From: Liolophura sinensis
Lineage: Eukaryota > Mollusca > Polyplacophora > Chitonida > Chitonidae
Direction of reading: 5' to 3'
Assembly (NCBI RefSeq): GCF_032854445.1
Contig: NC_088295.1
Coordinates: forward strand, 4,158,501-4,222,500
Length of the DNA: 64,000 nt
Shown here: positions 1-13,900 of the stretch, in pieces
Layout of the letters: every line of letters begins with the position of its first letter
Position numbering within the stretch: the stretch's first letter is position 1
Position numbers and translations under genes: made by a program
Notes under the pieces: model-generated
What the model was told of the DNA's origin: nothing
What the model saw: the letters and a program-made list of their open reading frames with translations, nothing else
Database searches by the model: none

Positions 1-1322
1 TTAGATCTCCCCTATCTGAGACCAAGGACCTGTCAGCTCTCCCCAATCTGAGACCAGGGATCTGTTAATTCTCCCCATCCTGAGGGTAGGGTCCTGTTAG
101 CTCCTCCCAATCTGAGATCACGGATCTGTTAGGTCTTCCCAATCTGAGAGCAAGGACCTGTTAGCTCTCCCCAATCTGTGACCAGAGGCCTGTTAGCTCT
201 CCCCAATCTGAGACCAGAGGCCTGTTAGCTCTCCTCAGTCTGACATCAGGGATCTGTTAGCTCTCCCCCACCTGAGAGCAAGGACCTGTTAGCTCTCCCC
301 AATCTGAGATCACGGATCTGTTAGGTCTTTCCAATCTGAGAGCAAGGACCTGTTGGCTCCCCAATCTGAGAGCAAGGACCTGTTAGCTCCCCAATCTGAG
401 ACCAGAGGCATGTTAGCTCTCCCCAATCTGAGACCAGAGGCCTGTTAGCTCTCCCCAGTCCGACACCAAGGACATATTAGCTCTCCCCATTCTGAGACCA
501 GGGGCCTGTTAACTCTCCTCAATCTGAGATCAGGGGCATGTTAGCTCTCCCCAATCTGAGACCAGAGGCCTGTTAGCTCTCCCCAGTCTGACACCAGGGA
601 CATATTAGCTCTCCCCATTCTGAGACCAGGGGCCTGTTAACTCTCCTCAATCTGAGATCAGGGGTCTGTTAGCTCTCCCCAGTCTGAGATCAGGGATCTG
701 TTATCTCTTCCCAATCTGAGGCCAGGGATCTGTCAGCCCTTCCCAATTTGAGATCAGGGGTCTGTTAGCTCTCCCCAGTCTGACAGAAAGGACCTGTTAG
801 GTCTTCCCAATCTGAGATCAAGGACCTGTTAGCTCTTCCCAATCTGAGATCACGGATCTGTTAGGTCTTTCCAATCTGAGATCAGGGACCTGTTAGCTCT
901 CCCCCACCTGAGAGCAAGGACCTGTTAGCACTCCTCAATCTGAGACCAGAGGTCTGTCAGCACTCCTCAATCTGAGACCAGAGGTCTGTTAACTCTCCCC
1001 AATCTGAGACCAGGGACCTATTAGCTCTCCCCAATCTGAGACCTGGGGGCCTGTTAACTCTCCCCAATCTGAGATCAGGGATCTGTTAGGTCTTTCCAAT
1101 CTGAGATCAGGGATCTGTTAGCTCTACCCCACCTGAGAGCAAGGACCTGTTAGCTCTCCCCAATCTGAGACCAGAGGCCTGTTAGCTCTCCTGAATCTGA
1201 GACCAGGGTCCTATTAGCTCTCCCCAGTCTGAGATCAGGGACCTAATATCTCTCCCCAATCTGAGACCTGGGACCTATTAGCTCTCCCCAATCTGAGACC
1301 AGGGACCTGCCAGCTCTCTCCA
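1..1322. repeat. 32-nt minisatellite, ~41 copies, continues off left edge
   Basis: Tandem units about 32 nt long with core TCTCCCCAATCTGAGACCAG followed by a CTGTTAGC segment. Copies differ by a few bases and small indels. The array lies ~3.3 kb beyond the BTAF1 stop and starts before the window, so its parent locus is unknown. No coding frame of interest. Confidence 0.97.
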
Positions 1323-1783
1323 ACGCCTACCTCGCGTGGTGTATTAGCAGCATATGTATGCTGTGTAGTTAACTATAGCTTGAAAGACAGCGAATTACGA
1401 AGTGGTGTTGAAAAGGTCTTTTTCCCATGATGTTTAAGCGACGATCCATGGTTGAACAACTAAGTTACTCGCCCAATATCGTTAGCTTTCACTTTGCAAC
1501 TCACTATATCTAGTTATAGCACTGCCATAAAGCTCGTGTAACTTCAATATCCGTCACATACAACGGTACGTGTTCACTAGCCAGGATATGAACCAAGACC
1601 CTTCATAGTTACCAAGACCCTGACACAAACTTTCAGCAGTAACAACTATACGAAATATAAAGTCAAAACTGTAGTCACATTCTCATATACCCAACAGATC
1701 TGATCCTTAATCCATTTTGCCATCTTCCTCTATCACAAACAAGAACCTGTCACCTGATGGGTGTCGCTGACCGCATCATTCGA

Positions 1784-2112
1784 TTTATTTATTTGACTCG
1801 TGCTTTACGCCGCACTCAAGAATCGATTAGGTGAAACTGCCTCCAATTGACCTCGCAACATGTACTTGAGTTCTACGAGTGGTTTGAGCAGACAAGGAGA
1901 ACGAGTGTTAGGACGGGGAAATTGTCCCTGTATCAAACCTGTTCGCTCAAAGGTTTAAATGCTGTAAATGGAGGGATGCCAAAAATAACCAGGTCGGAAT
2001 AATGACAACCCACCTGAAACTGTATAAATGTCGCCTGAATATGTCACTTATACGGCGGCGGCCAGCATTATGGTGGGAGGAAACCGGACAACCCCGAAGC
2101 ACCCCCCTCCTC
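1784..2112 (-). mobile_element. tRNA-derived SINE (type A), interrupted
   Basis: The T-rich tail (TTTATTTATTT) and GCTTTACGCCGCACTCAAGA at 1784-1823, and then CACTTATACGGCGGCGGCCA onward at 2040-2112, are the two halves of the 3' part of the SINE seen complete at 44815-45078. About 210 nt of unrelated sequence sits between them, next to GAAT on both sides. The tRNA-like head is missing. Confidence 0.7.
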
Positions 2113-2941
2113 CCCGCACGCATCATCTAAGATCAGAGAGTTAATCCCTATTCCATCTGGATAAAAAACGCTGTGCTCATAAACAGACTAAGAAAACAGT
2201 GTTTCTTGCCACAACACATAAAGGTGATTCACCACCTGTGAATAAAACATCGTCTGGGCTCTGAAGTTCGGGTTTCGTTCCCTGTTCTCCATAACAGCCG
2301 TTATAAGTTTTCGTAACGACCATTCCCTATCACAAGCGCTCGGAGTTGTATCTGTAGATTCTGTACCCTCTGCCTGTGCAATGTGAACAGTTTTGTCTGC
2401 TTTTTTTATCCTTATTTAACGTCGAACTAAGAGGGGACAGGAGCACTGTAGTAGAACATTGGCAAGTTATACTGCATGCACAGCGTTTGAACCGGTAACT
2501 TTCTTCACAATGGCAAGACTGACAAGTGAACACTAATGTACCTGATAACACTCTTCGCTTTACATTTCACAACGAATTTCATCTCACAAATACATCCCTT
2601 TCACTGTAAGAACACTGTCCAGCAATGCTGCCTGGTCTGATGATTTGATGCTAAGTTTCACCTGCATATAGGGCAGCGAACCGATCGACACAACTGTTAG
2701 GTCAACTTCCACATTTGCATCGATGGAAGTATCGATGGAACAAAGTCAAACGCAAAACAAAATACAACGGTAACCCATCTCAGAGTGTACAGTTTTAATT
2801 CTGAGCTGAATATTCGATATTAACAAATGTAGATCATACTTCGAGTATCTCCCATTTCAATAACCTGCTACATCGTCCTCTAGTCCATCAGCTACAAGAT
2901 ATCTGAATCTATCAACATTACAGAATACACATCACACAGCT

Positions 2942-3080
2942 TGCCTTGCACAAGTCATATGGCTGACCCTGTGCAAGTCACATGGCTTGCCCTGTACAAG
3001 TCACATGGCTTGCCCTGTACAAATCACATGGCTAGCCCTGTACAAGTCACATGGCTAACCCTGTACAAGTCACATGGCTA
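2942..3080. repeat. 23-nt tandem repeat, ~6 copies
   Basis: Units of the type ACAAGTCACATGGCTTGCCC + TGT repeat about six times with small differences. Downstream of BTAF1. Confidence 0.85.
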
Positions 3081-3834
3081 ACGAATACAACTCATAGCCA
3101 CTGACATGTATATGTAAATGACAAGCTGTAGCACAAAAACAAAGTCTAATAATAAATGTTGCCAGACAGCTTATGAAGACCAATAAAGGGTGCCTGCAGA
3201 AGTCACGCGGCTAACTCTGTACATAATAAATCATGAAAAATCCTCACACAACTTTTCTGCAAGGCACCTTGTGGAAGGAAGTTTGTCTTCAAACCATTAA
3301 AACAGCAGCACACTTTAAATTTTTAAGTCGACTAAACATTTTGAATGATCCTGAACGTTTAAATTCGTTCTGGACTCTTGAGGTTCAGGAAATCAAAACA
3401 AATATGGTACATATTAACTTCTCTCTCAACAAAATAACTTTGTGCAGCCATAGTGTGTAACGTTTGGATAATGAGCCTGTAGATAGCCTGGGTTATAACA
3501 TGGGCAGACACTGGACTCCACGACTCAATGTATGATCACTGTGGGAAGCATTTAATTTGTATGTATGTTTAACTCCCTCATTTACTGGCCTATACACCAA
3601 CAGGTGTGTGTTTAAAAGCTTAACAAATGGGCAGGTATCAGTGATAATAGCATCCAACAATAGTTTATAAGTGTCTAAATTCAACAATCATGAATTGAAA
3701 CAACAACAAATCAACAAATAATACATGCAAAATAACCAGAGTTTCTCAACTATCTAATAAGAAACTGTTTTCACACCATAGCTACACAAAACCATAGACA
3801 AATACATTTACAACTAGATGGCAAGGTCCAGCAC

Positions 3835-4400
3835 AAGCGCTAAGCTGGGTAATAACGGTTACCAGATGATGATAAATGCCAACTGCTGACAGATGATAAA
3901 GCCTAATAATAAAGGTTGCCAGATGACAGCTGGTGAAGAGTGATGCCAACTGCTGACAGATGATAAAGCCTAATAATAAAGGTTGCCAGATGACAGGTGA
4001 TGAAGAGTAATGCCAACTGTTGACAGATGATAAAGCCTAATAATAAAGGTTGCCAGATGACAGGTGATGAAGAGTGATGCCAACTGTTGACAGATGATAA
4101 AGCCTAATAATAAAGGTTGTCAGATGACAGGTGATGAAGAGTGATGCCAACTGTTGACAGATGATAAAGCCTACTAATAAAGGTTGCCAGATGACGGCCA
4201 ATGAAGAGTGATGCCAACTGCTGACAGATGATAAAGCCTAATAATAAAGGTTGCCAGATGACAGGTGATGAAGAGTGATGCCAACTGCTGACAGGTAATA
4301 AAGCCCAATAATAAAGGTTGCTAGATAATACATATATCTGATTAAGCCTGCAAGGTTTCCACACAAACAAGTCTAATAATAAAGGTTGCCAAATCATAGC
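3835..4400. repeat. 67-nt tandem repeat, ~8 copies, near BTAF1 3' end
   Basis: Units contain AAAGCCTAATAATAAAGGTT and GATGAAGAGTGATGCCAACT. The spacing is 67 nt. It lies 250-800 nt past the stop and so may be within the 3' UTR. Confidence 0.9.
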
Positions 4401-4649
4401 TGACCATGTCTGACAATAATGATGATGAGTTGACAGCTCAGCTGATAAAGCCCAATATTGTTGTACTTTACATAAATAATGATCTATCATACAACAATGT
4501 ATATTCCACTTTTCATGGATATCAATCTTACAACCCTTTGTTACTGTAATACACACATATGATGTAGATCTCAGAAAAGAAGAGAGATATGGATGACTGC
4601 ACTATTCTGCATACTCATTCTAAATTCACAGCCTGACATACGTTGTACA

Positions 4650-4911
4650 CTACTGTAAAGACTGGATGAAAGAGTCCAGGTTGTACTCTGTCTCATATTG
4701 CTTCTCATCCCACAGCTCATCTAGGTTTTCCAACACAGACTTCATGGTCTCTTTTTGTGAGTCCACCTCCCCCTGCTGAACTGGCTTACTTCCCTTGTTT
4801 TTCTCATCCAGAGTGAAGAGCTCCAATAACTGGTCAGTCCCCATTGTTTTCAGACTCGAGTTCTCTTGAGAGATCACTGTGTTAGCTATGGTCAGCTTGA
4901 ACTTCTGCAGC
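4650..4911 (-). CDS. BTAF1: BTAF1 in-window exon 39 (C-terminus, stop)
   Basis: Encodes [20 protein letters not shown] then [15 protein letters not shown], an acidic/polar linker, and a terminal [11 protein letters not shown] before TAG at 4650-4652. Human ends YSLENFMHSLK. The acceptor is TTGTCAG. I see no AATAAA on the minus strand in the next ~1 kb. The nearest ATTAAA is at 3551-3556, so the poly(A) site is not defined. Confidence 0.97.
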
Positions 4912-7900
4912 CTGACAAAACAAACCTTGACACATGTACATGTAGCTGATATCATTGGGGATGGAATCATTATGTTCTACCAAAGTTAATGAACACTGCA
5001 GCTTGATCTGTGTGATGGCATGTTTATAGCACTAATGCTAAAGTATGATTTGCCTTCATTTTTCAGTCGTATGATGACGCTGCTACCCCTGAAGTATCAT
5101 GCCGAAGACAGACTGGTGTTTTATGCCGTGGTGAAAAATATTTCAATTACACGACAGCGGCCAGCATTGTGGTGGGAGAAAAGTGCGCTCTGAAACATAC
5201 AGAGGTGGTTGGCAGACCTTCGGACATACGATCGGAGAGGAAGCCAGTACGAGCTGGACTTGAACTCACAGTAACCACACTAATCAGAGGTTCCTGGGTC
5301 ATTGTGCTGCACTAGCACCCTCACTACTAGGCCACAAGGTTAATTCATAGGGAATGTGGTTAACAATAATGTTAGGCAAATACACTGCTCTTAAAACCTT
5401 TAATGTCATTTTCACGACTCTGCCAAAGATCTGCCTTGATGATACCAGCACCATAAGGGTGTAAACAAGATAATACAAAAATGGTTCAATATATAAATAT
5501 GGAATATCATGTACAGGGCCTAATCTAGGGCATTCCTGAGCACGTCAAATGGATTTGTGCACCAAAACAGTTTCAAAACTATTCAGCTAGATCAATGTGA
5601 CTTCGTCTTGACATTATGTGTGAGAAAGCTTGCAGAATACTGTAGATATGTGATAGCAACAGATACAGATAAGACAAGGACAGAGCAGTATATGAACAGA
5701 TGGGGGGCCCTGTACATGAACATGACTATATTAATCTGTCATCTTACCCCATGATCTTCTCCTCCAACGTGCCCCGGGTGATCAGTCTGTACACATTCAC
5801 CACCCTCTTCTGACCAATACGGTGAGCACGATCCATGGCCTGTACACACACAGCAAACATACATCATGGATGTGTCACTGGAATACATGGGTGCTACATG
5901 CATTGGTAATCCTATACTCATCTATCTACGTATATGTATAGAACAAACAATGTTAAATTTGCTGAGGTGACCCAGTAGTCTACCAGTGGTCTGAAAGTGG
6001 CTTGAAAGTAGCTAGCCTGCGGCCTGTCTATAGTATACCAGTGGCCAGCTGGTAGCCTGACCATAGGTGAGCCTGTGGAACAGCAGCTGACTTGTTGAAT
6101 TATCTTTATAATATGGTGGGTCATCCTATCCACATACATGTATCAATGCAGTAATTAAATCCTCAGAAGACGAGAAGTACTAGGATGGCAGAAACCTGCT
6201 TAAGGGTGCAGAGTTGTTGAGTTGAGTGCAAAGTTGTTGTTACAGTTGCCCTCTTTTGTTCAGTCGCTAAAGTCAGTGATGACATTTCAAGCCTAGACAT
6301 TTACAAAGAGAAATGAAAGATTGAACACGTCTGATAATAGCATGATTTGAATCTTTGTTTTGACTGGAAGATTCGAGTATTTGCCTGTATGTACACATAG
6401 TATCATAAATGCTTACCTGCAAGTCCTTCATGGGATTCCAGTCATGCTCCACAAAAATAACTGTGTCAGCCCCTGTCAAGTTCAGACCTAAGCCTCCCAC
6501 ATGAGTAGTTAACAGGAGAAGGTCAATGGAGGGGTCATTGTTAAACCTGTGACAGACAGCGGAAAGAGACGTGAACACTACATACATGAACATATATCCT
6601 CCGGTTACCATGGCAAAAACACTAAATACAAGTATCCACATGAACATCTATCCTCTGGTTACAATGGCAAATACATTAAATACAAGTACCAACATGAACA
6701 TCTGTCCTCTGGTTATCATGGCAAATACACTAAATACAAGTGCCTGCACAAACATCTGTCCTCTGGTTATCACGGCAAATACACTAAATACAAGTGCCCT
6801 CATGAACATGTATCCTCTGGTTACCATGGAAAATACACTAAATACAAGTGCCCGCATGAACATCTGTCCTCTGGTTATCATGGCAAATACACTAAATACA
6901 AGTACCAACATGAACATCTGTCCTCTGGTTATTATGGCAAATACACTAAATACAAGTGCCAACATGAACATATATCCTCAGGTTACCATAGCAAATACAC
7001 TAAATACAAGTACCAACAAGAACATCTGTCCTCTGGTTATCATGGCAAATACACTAAATACAAGTATCCACATGAACATATATCCTCAGGTTATCACGGC
7101 AAATACACTAAATACAACTACCCAAATGAACATCTATCCTCTGGTTACTACGGCAAATACGCTAAATACAAGAACCCACACGAACATATATCCTCCGGTT
7201 ACCATAGCAAATACACTAAATACAAGTGCCAATATGAACATATATCCTCAGGTTATCCTGGCAAATACACTAAATACAAGCACCCACATGAACATCTATC
7301 CTCTGGTTATCATGGTAAATACACTAAATACAAATACCCACATGAACATCTATCCTCAGGTTACAATGGCAAATACACTTAATACAAGTGCCAACATGAA
7401 CATCTATCCTCTGGTTATCATGGCAAATACACTAAATACAGTACCCACATGAACATATATCCTCAGGTTACCAAGGCAAATACACTAAATACAAGTGCCT
7501 GCACGAACATCTATCCTCTGGTTATCACGGCAAATACACGGAATACAAGCGCCAATTATCACAAATACAGTCCCAAACGACATGTATGAGTAATAATGTG
7601 TTTTGGGCCTATTTTAACCTGATTTTATTAACATACACGTATTCTGCCCTTTGGTTGGAGACATTTTGTAGATGAGGCTACAAGGCTTTTTTCAGGGTGA
7701 GTTTTGCTGAAACTTGGGTAAATGCACACTCTTGGAAAGAGGATGTGAAGTCTGCATCACAGCTGTCAAGCTGTAAGCTCCAGACTACTAGTACCGCTGT
7801 GTCTGAGAAGCAATATTTTGAGCATCATATTCCATTTTGACCCGTGATTTTCACAGCTTAGTCAACAACTGCATGAAAGGTTTTTGGAACTCAGCACTTT

Positions 7901-10900
7901 GGATTCAGCGCTCATTTGCACAAAATGTTTATGCGTATTAAGTACATGGAAATTCATTGCAATTGTTTGAAGGTATACATGTACAGAGTACATGTGATCT
8001 ACGTGTATAACACAACTGTTTGAAGCTATACATGTACAGAGTACATGTGATCTACGTGTATAACACAACTGTTTGAAGCTATACATGTACAGAGTACATG
8101 TGATCTACGTGTATAACACAACTGTTTGAAGCCACACATGAACTCCAATGTGATCAGATGTCTAACTGAGACATAAGACTGAACTATATATAATAAGATC
8201 ATGTAACTCACCTGTTAACGATGGTGTGTCTTGAGCCAGCAGGGACACTACCATCCAATCTCAGGTAGGTCACACTCGGCATGTGACACCTGAAATGTGG
8301 TAGAGATTGCTCGTAGAGTTATGAGAGTTGATGTACAAATTCAGACCTACCAGTTCACACTACCAGCAAAAAAATATCAAGAAACAAATTATTTGGTACC
8401 GTTTACAAATATAAAGACAGATGTGATCCCTTATTAATACTTTCCCAGGCTGGAATTAGGCATTTCCTGTATAAAGTAACATTGTTCAGTAATGACACTG
8501 TTCAGTAAACAAGTCCGATTACAGTCTATAGGGTACTCAATATCTTACCATAAAAATAAAATAAAAGTATAAAGTTCCCACAGGCTATATCAAAAGTTGA
8601 GTGGTCAGGCTTACTTGAGCAGATCATTTTCCACCAGGTCCAGCATGCTCTTCAACTGACAGAAGAGCAGGACGCGGTGTTGACCAACCACTGGTGTGTC
8701 CGTGTCAAGCTGACCAGTGGCAGGCAGACTGACCACACCTATACCACAGTCCTGGAGCAGTTGCCTGAAAACATAAACACATGTACATGTACAGATTTAG
8801 CTGCTATGTGAAAACATACACACAGGTACAAATACAGGTGTGTGAAAACATACACACAGGTACATGTACAGGTGCAGGGACAGATTTAGCTGTCATGTGA
8901 AAACATACACACAGGTACAGATACAGGTGCAGATTTAGCTGCTATGTGAAAACATACACACAGGTACATGTACAGGTGCATGGACAGATTTAGCTGCTAT
9001 GTGAAAACATACACACAGGTACATGTACAGGTGCAGATTTAACTACTATGTGAAAACATACACACAGGTACATGTACATGTACAGGTGCAGATTAAGCTG
9101 CTATGTGAAAACATACACACAGGTACATGTACAGGTGCAGGGACAGATTTAGTTGTCATGTGAAAACATACACACAGGTACAGATACAGGTGCAGATTTA
9201 GCTGCTATGTGAAAACATACACACAGGTACATGTACAGGTGCATGGACAGATTTAGCTGCTATGTGAAACATACACACAGGTACATGTACAGGTGCAGAT
9301 TAGCTGCTATGTGAAAACATACACACAGGTACATGTACAGGTGCAGGGAAAGATTTAGCTGCTATGTGAAAACATACCACACAGGTACATGTACAGGTGC
9401 AGGTGCAGATTAAGCTGCTATGTGAAAACATACACACAGGTACATGTACAGGTGCAGATTTAGCTGTTATGTGAAAACATACACACAGGTACAGGTGCAG
9501 GTGCCGATTTAGCTGCTATGTGAAAACATACACACAGGTACATACACAGGTGTGTGAAAACATACACACAGGTACATGTACAGGTGCAGATTTAGATACT
9601 ATGTGAAAACATAAACACAGGTACAGGTGTGAAAACATACACACAGGTACATGTACAGGTGTGTGAAAACATACACACAGGTACATGTACAGGTGTAGAT
9701 TTAGCTGCTATGTGAAAACATACACACAGGTACATGTACAGGTGTGTGAAAACATACACACAGGTACATGTAAAGGTGCAGATTAAGCTGCTATGTGAAA
9801 ACATAAACACAGGTACAGGTGTGAAAACATACACACAGGTACATGTACAGGTGCAGATTTAGCTGATATGTGAAAACATACACACAGGTACAGGTGTGAA
9901 AACATACACACAGGTACATGTACAGGTGCAGATTTAGATACTATGTGAAAACATAAACACAGGCACAGGTGTGAAAACATACACACAGGTACATGTACAG
10001 GTGCAGATTTAGATACTATGTGAAAATATACACACAGGTACAGGTGTGAAAACATACACACAGGTACATGTACAGGTGCAGATTTAGCTGATATGTGAAA
10101 ACATACACACAGGTACATGCATAGGTGTGTGAAAACATACACACAGGTACATGTACAGGTGCAGATTTAGCTGCTATGTGAAAACAAACACACAGGTACA
10201 TGCATAGGTGTGTGAAAACATACACACAGGTACATGTACAGGTGCAGATTTAGATACTATGTGAAAACATAAACACAGGTACAGGTGTGAAAACATAAAC
10301 ACAAGTACACGTACAGACTATGATTCATTTAACGGGTAGCGGCTGTTTTGAAATTGTAAAGAGCTGTAGGTGAGGTTGCAGGTACACATACTTGCACAGG
10401 TTGCTCTCTGAAATTGCAAACAAGTGCAAGTGAGGTGTTATGGAGTAATGAGCACCAATAGCTAGGTTCATGTCATACCTGAAAGCTGTCAGTCTGAGAG
10501 CGTTACAGAGGTCATGAAGTGATGTGCACCAATAGCTAGGTTCATGTCATACCTGAAAGCTGTGAGTTTGGGAGCATGTCATACCTGAAAGCTGTGAGTT
10601 TGGGAGCATTACAGAGGTCATGAAGTGATGTGCACCAATAGCTAGGTTCATGTCATACCTGAAAGCTGTGAGTCTGAGAGCGTTACAGAGGTCATGAAGT
10701 TGTGTGCACCAATAGCTAGGTTCATGTCATATCTGAGAGCTGTGAGTCTGAGAGCATTACAGAGGTCATGAAGTGATGTGCACCAATAGCTAGGTTCATG
10801 TCATACCTGAAAGCTGTGAGTCTGAGAGCGTTACAGAGGTCATGAAGTTGTGTGCACCAATAGCTAGGTTCATGTCATATCTGAGAGCTGTGAGTGTGAG

Positions 10901-13900
10901 AGCGTTACAGAGGTCATGAAGTGATGTGCACCAATAGCTAGGTTCATGTCATACCTGAAAGCTGTGAGTCTGGGAGCATTACAGAGGTCATGAAGTGATG
11001 TGCACCAATAGCTAGGTTCATGTCATACCTGAAAGCTGTGAGTTTGGGAGCATTACAGAGGTCATGAAGTGATGTGCACCAATAGCTAGGTTCATGTCAT
11101 ACCTAAAAGCTGTGAGTTTGGGAGCGTTATGGAAGTCATGAAGTGATGTGCACCAATAGCTAGGTTCATGTGCACCAATAGCTAGGTTCATGTCATACCT
11201 GAGAGCTTTGAGTCTGAGAGTGTTACAGAGGTCATGAAGTTGTGTGCACCAATAGCTAGGTTCATGTCATATCTGAGAGCTGTGAGTCTGAGAGCATTAC
11301 AGAGGTCATGAAGTGATGTGCACCAATAGCTAGGTTCATGTCATACCTGAAAGCTGTGAGTCTGAGAGCGTTACGGAGGTCATGAAGTGATGTGCACCAA
11401 TAGCTAGGTTCATGTCATATCTGAGAGCTGTCAGTTTGGGAGCGTTACAGAGGTCATGAAGTGATGTGCACCAATAGCTGGGTTCATGTCATACCTGAAA
11501 ACTGTGAGTCTGGGAGCGTTATGGAGGTCATGAAGTGATGTGCACCAATAGCTAGGTTCCTGTCGTACCTGAGAGCTGTGAGTTTGGGAGCATTGTGGAG
11601 GTCATGAAGTGATGTGCACCAATAGCTAGGTTCATGTCCTACCTGAGAGCTTTGAGCTCGGGAGCGTAACAGAGGTCATGAAGTGATGTGCACCAATAGC
11701 TAGGTTCCTGTCGTACCTGAGAGCTGTGAGTTTGGGAGCATTATGGAGGTCATGAAGTGATGTGCACCAATAGCTAGGTTCATGTCATACCTGAAAACTG
11801 TGAGTCTGGGAGCGTTATGGAGGTCATGAAGTGGATGTGCACCAATAGCTAGGTTCATGTCGTTCCTGAGAGCTGTGAGTTTGGGAGCATTATGGAGGTC
11901 ATGAAGTGATGTGCACCAATAGCTAGGTTCATGTCGTACCTGAGAGCTGTGAGTTTGGGAGCATTATGGAGGTCATGAAGTGATGTGCACCAATAGCTAG
12001 GTTCATGTCGTTCCTGAGAGCTGTGAGTTTGGAAGCATTATGGAGGTCATGAAGTGATGTGCACCAATAGCTAGGTTCATGTCGTACCTGAGAGCTGTGA
12101 GTTTGGGAGCATTATGGAGGTCATGAAGTGATGTGCACCAATAGCTAGGTTCATGTCGTACCTGAGAGCTTTGGGACAGGGAGCGTTATGGAGGTCATGA
12201 AGTGATGTGCACCAATAGCTAGGTTCATGTCGTACCTGAGAGCTGTGAGTTTGGGAGCGTTATGGAGGTCATGAAGTGATGTGCACCAATAGCTAGGTTC
12301 ATGTCGTACCTGAGAGCTTTGGGACAGGGAGCGTTATGGAGGTCATGAAGTGGATGTGCACCAATAGCTAGGTTCATGTCGTACCTGAGAGCTTTGGGAC
12401 AGGGAGCGTTATGGAGGTCATGAAGTGATGTGCACCAATAGCTAGGTTCATGTCGTACCTGAGAGCTGTGAGTTTGGGAGCGTTATGGAGGTCATGGAGT
12501 GGCGTCCCGTCTCTCTGGAGCTGAGACATCACCTCCTCGTACTTGGGGTGCTGACTGGTCAGCACCAAAGCTGGGTGGTTACACACCTTACGTAGGTACT
12601 GTAGTGCCTAGAACAACAACAACAACTTTACCTCAAACAAATGGTGTATACATTGTACCTATGTATATAGTACCAGGTACATGAGGTAGTTTCACATTAT
12701 TTTATAAATTAGTCTTTTATATGTGATAACATAAGGTAATGTATTTATGTTTGGTTACAGATGATCTCATAGCAATATTACAGTCTATAGTGGAAGAAGT
12801 CATTGCCCACCAAAATATACACAGTGAGAAGATGAAATGAATTCTATCGCAAATTTGTTCGCTTGACACCAACCCTAAAAACTCACCTGGAAGATATGGC
12901 TGCCCTGCACCTTTGCTTTGGACTCCTCTGCATGGAGAGAGAGCATGGAGTCCTCCAAACCCTTCCTAGCTCGAGATCGGGCAAAGTCCTCATACAGCTG
13001 AATCTGGAAAACAATGAACCTCAAGTTATCAGGACGCAACAAAACAACACAGCTCAAGTAATCAAGACATGACAAAACACCACAGCTCAAGTACTCAGGA
13101 CATGACATAACACCACAGCTCAAGTCATCAGGACACGACATAACACCACAGCTAAAGTACTCAGGACACGACATAACACCACAGCTCAAGTCATCAGGAC
13201 ACAACATAACAACACAGCTACAGTACGACACCACAGCTCAAGTCATCAGGACACGACATAACAACACAGCTACAGTACTCAGGACATGACATAACACCAC
13301 AGCTCAAGTCATCAGGACACGACATAACCACACAGCTACAGTACGACACCACAGCTCAAGTCATCCGGACACGACATAACAACACAGTCACAGTACTCAG
13401 GACATGACATAACAACACAGCTACAGTACTCAGGACACGACAAAACACCACAGCTCAAGTCATCACGACACAACATAACAAAACAACTACAGTACTCAGG
13501 ACATGACATAACAACACAGCTACAGTACTCAGGACACGACATAACCACACAGCTACAGTACATAACACCACAGCTCAAGTCATCAGGACACGACATAACA
13601 CCACAGCTCAAGTCATCAGGGCACGACATAACAACACAGCTCAAGTCACCATGATACGACAAAACACCACAGCTCAAGTGATCAGGACACGACATAACAA
13701 TGCAGCTCAAGTCATCAGGACACGACAGAACACCACAGCTCAAGTCATCAGGACACGACATAACAACGTAGCTCAAGTCATCAGGACACGACACAACACC
13801 ACAGCTCAAGTCATCAGAACGCAACAAAACAACACAGCTCAAGTAATCAAGACATGACAAAACACCACAGCTCAAGTCATCAGGACACGACATAACCACA

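Larger units (their letters stand above)
1323..4649. other. 3' flank of BTAF1, no gene recognised
   Basis: Mostly unique AT-rich sequence, probably BTAF1 3' UTR nearest 4650 and intergenic beyond it. It contains an interrupted SINE (1784-2112), a small 23-nt repeat (2942-3080) and a 67-nt array (3835-4400). Short open frames here show no recognisable protein. Confidence 0.6.

Noticed and set aside
3551-3556. ATTAAA on the minus strand as BTAF1 poly(A) signal
   Set aside because: It is over 1 kb from the stop and on the far side of a tandem array; without transcript data it is not supported.
6549-7452. Two overlapping plus-strand repeat frames of 277 and 293 codons
   Set aside because: 54-nt array in intron 36, open in more than one frame at once, as expected for noncoding tandem DNA.
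8770-12458. Regularly spaced repeats resembling a CRISPR array
   Set aside because: Units are directly tandem with no unique spacers, the gene context is eukaryotic, and there are no cas genes.
10444-12458. Tandem duplicated exons (true exon array)
   Set aside because: The copies contain the exon end and donor but no acceptor, so they cannot be spliced in as separate exons.
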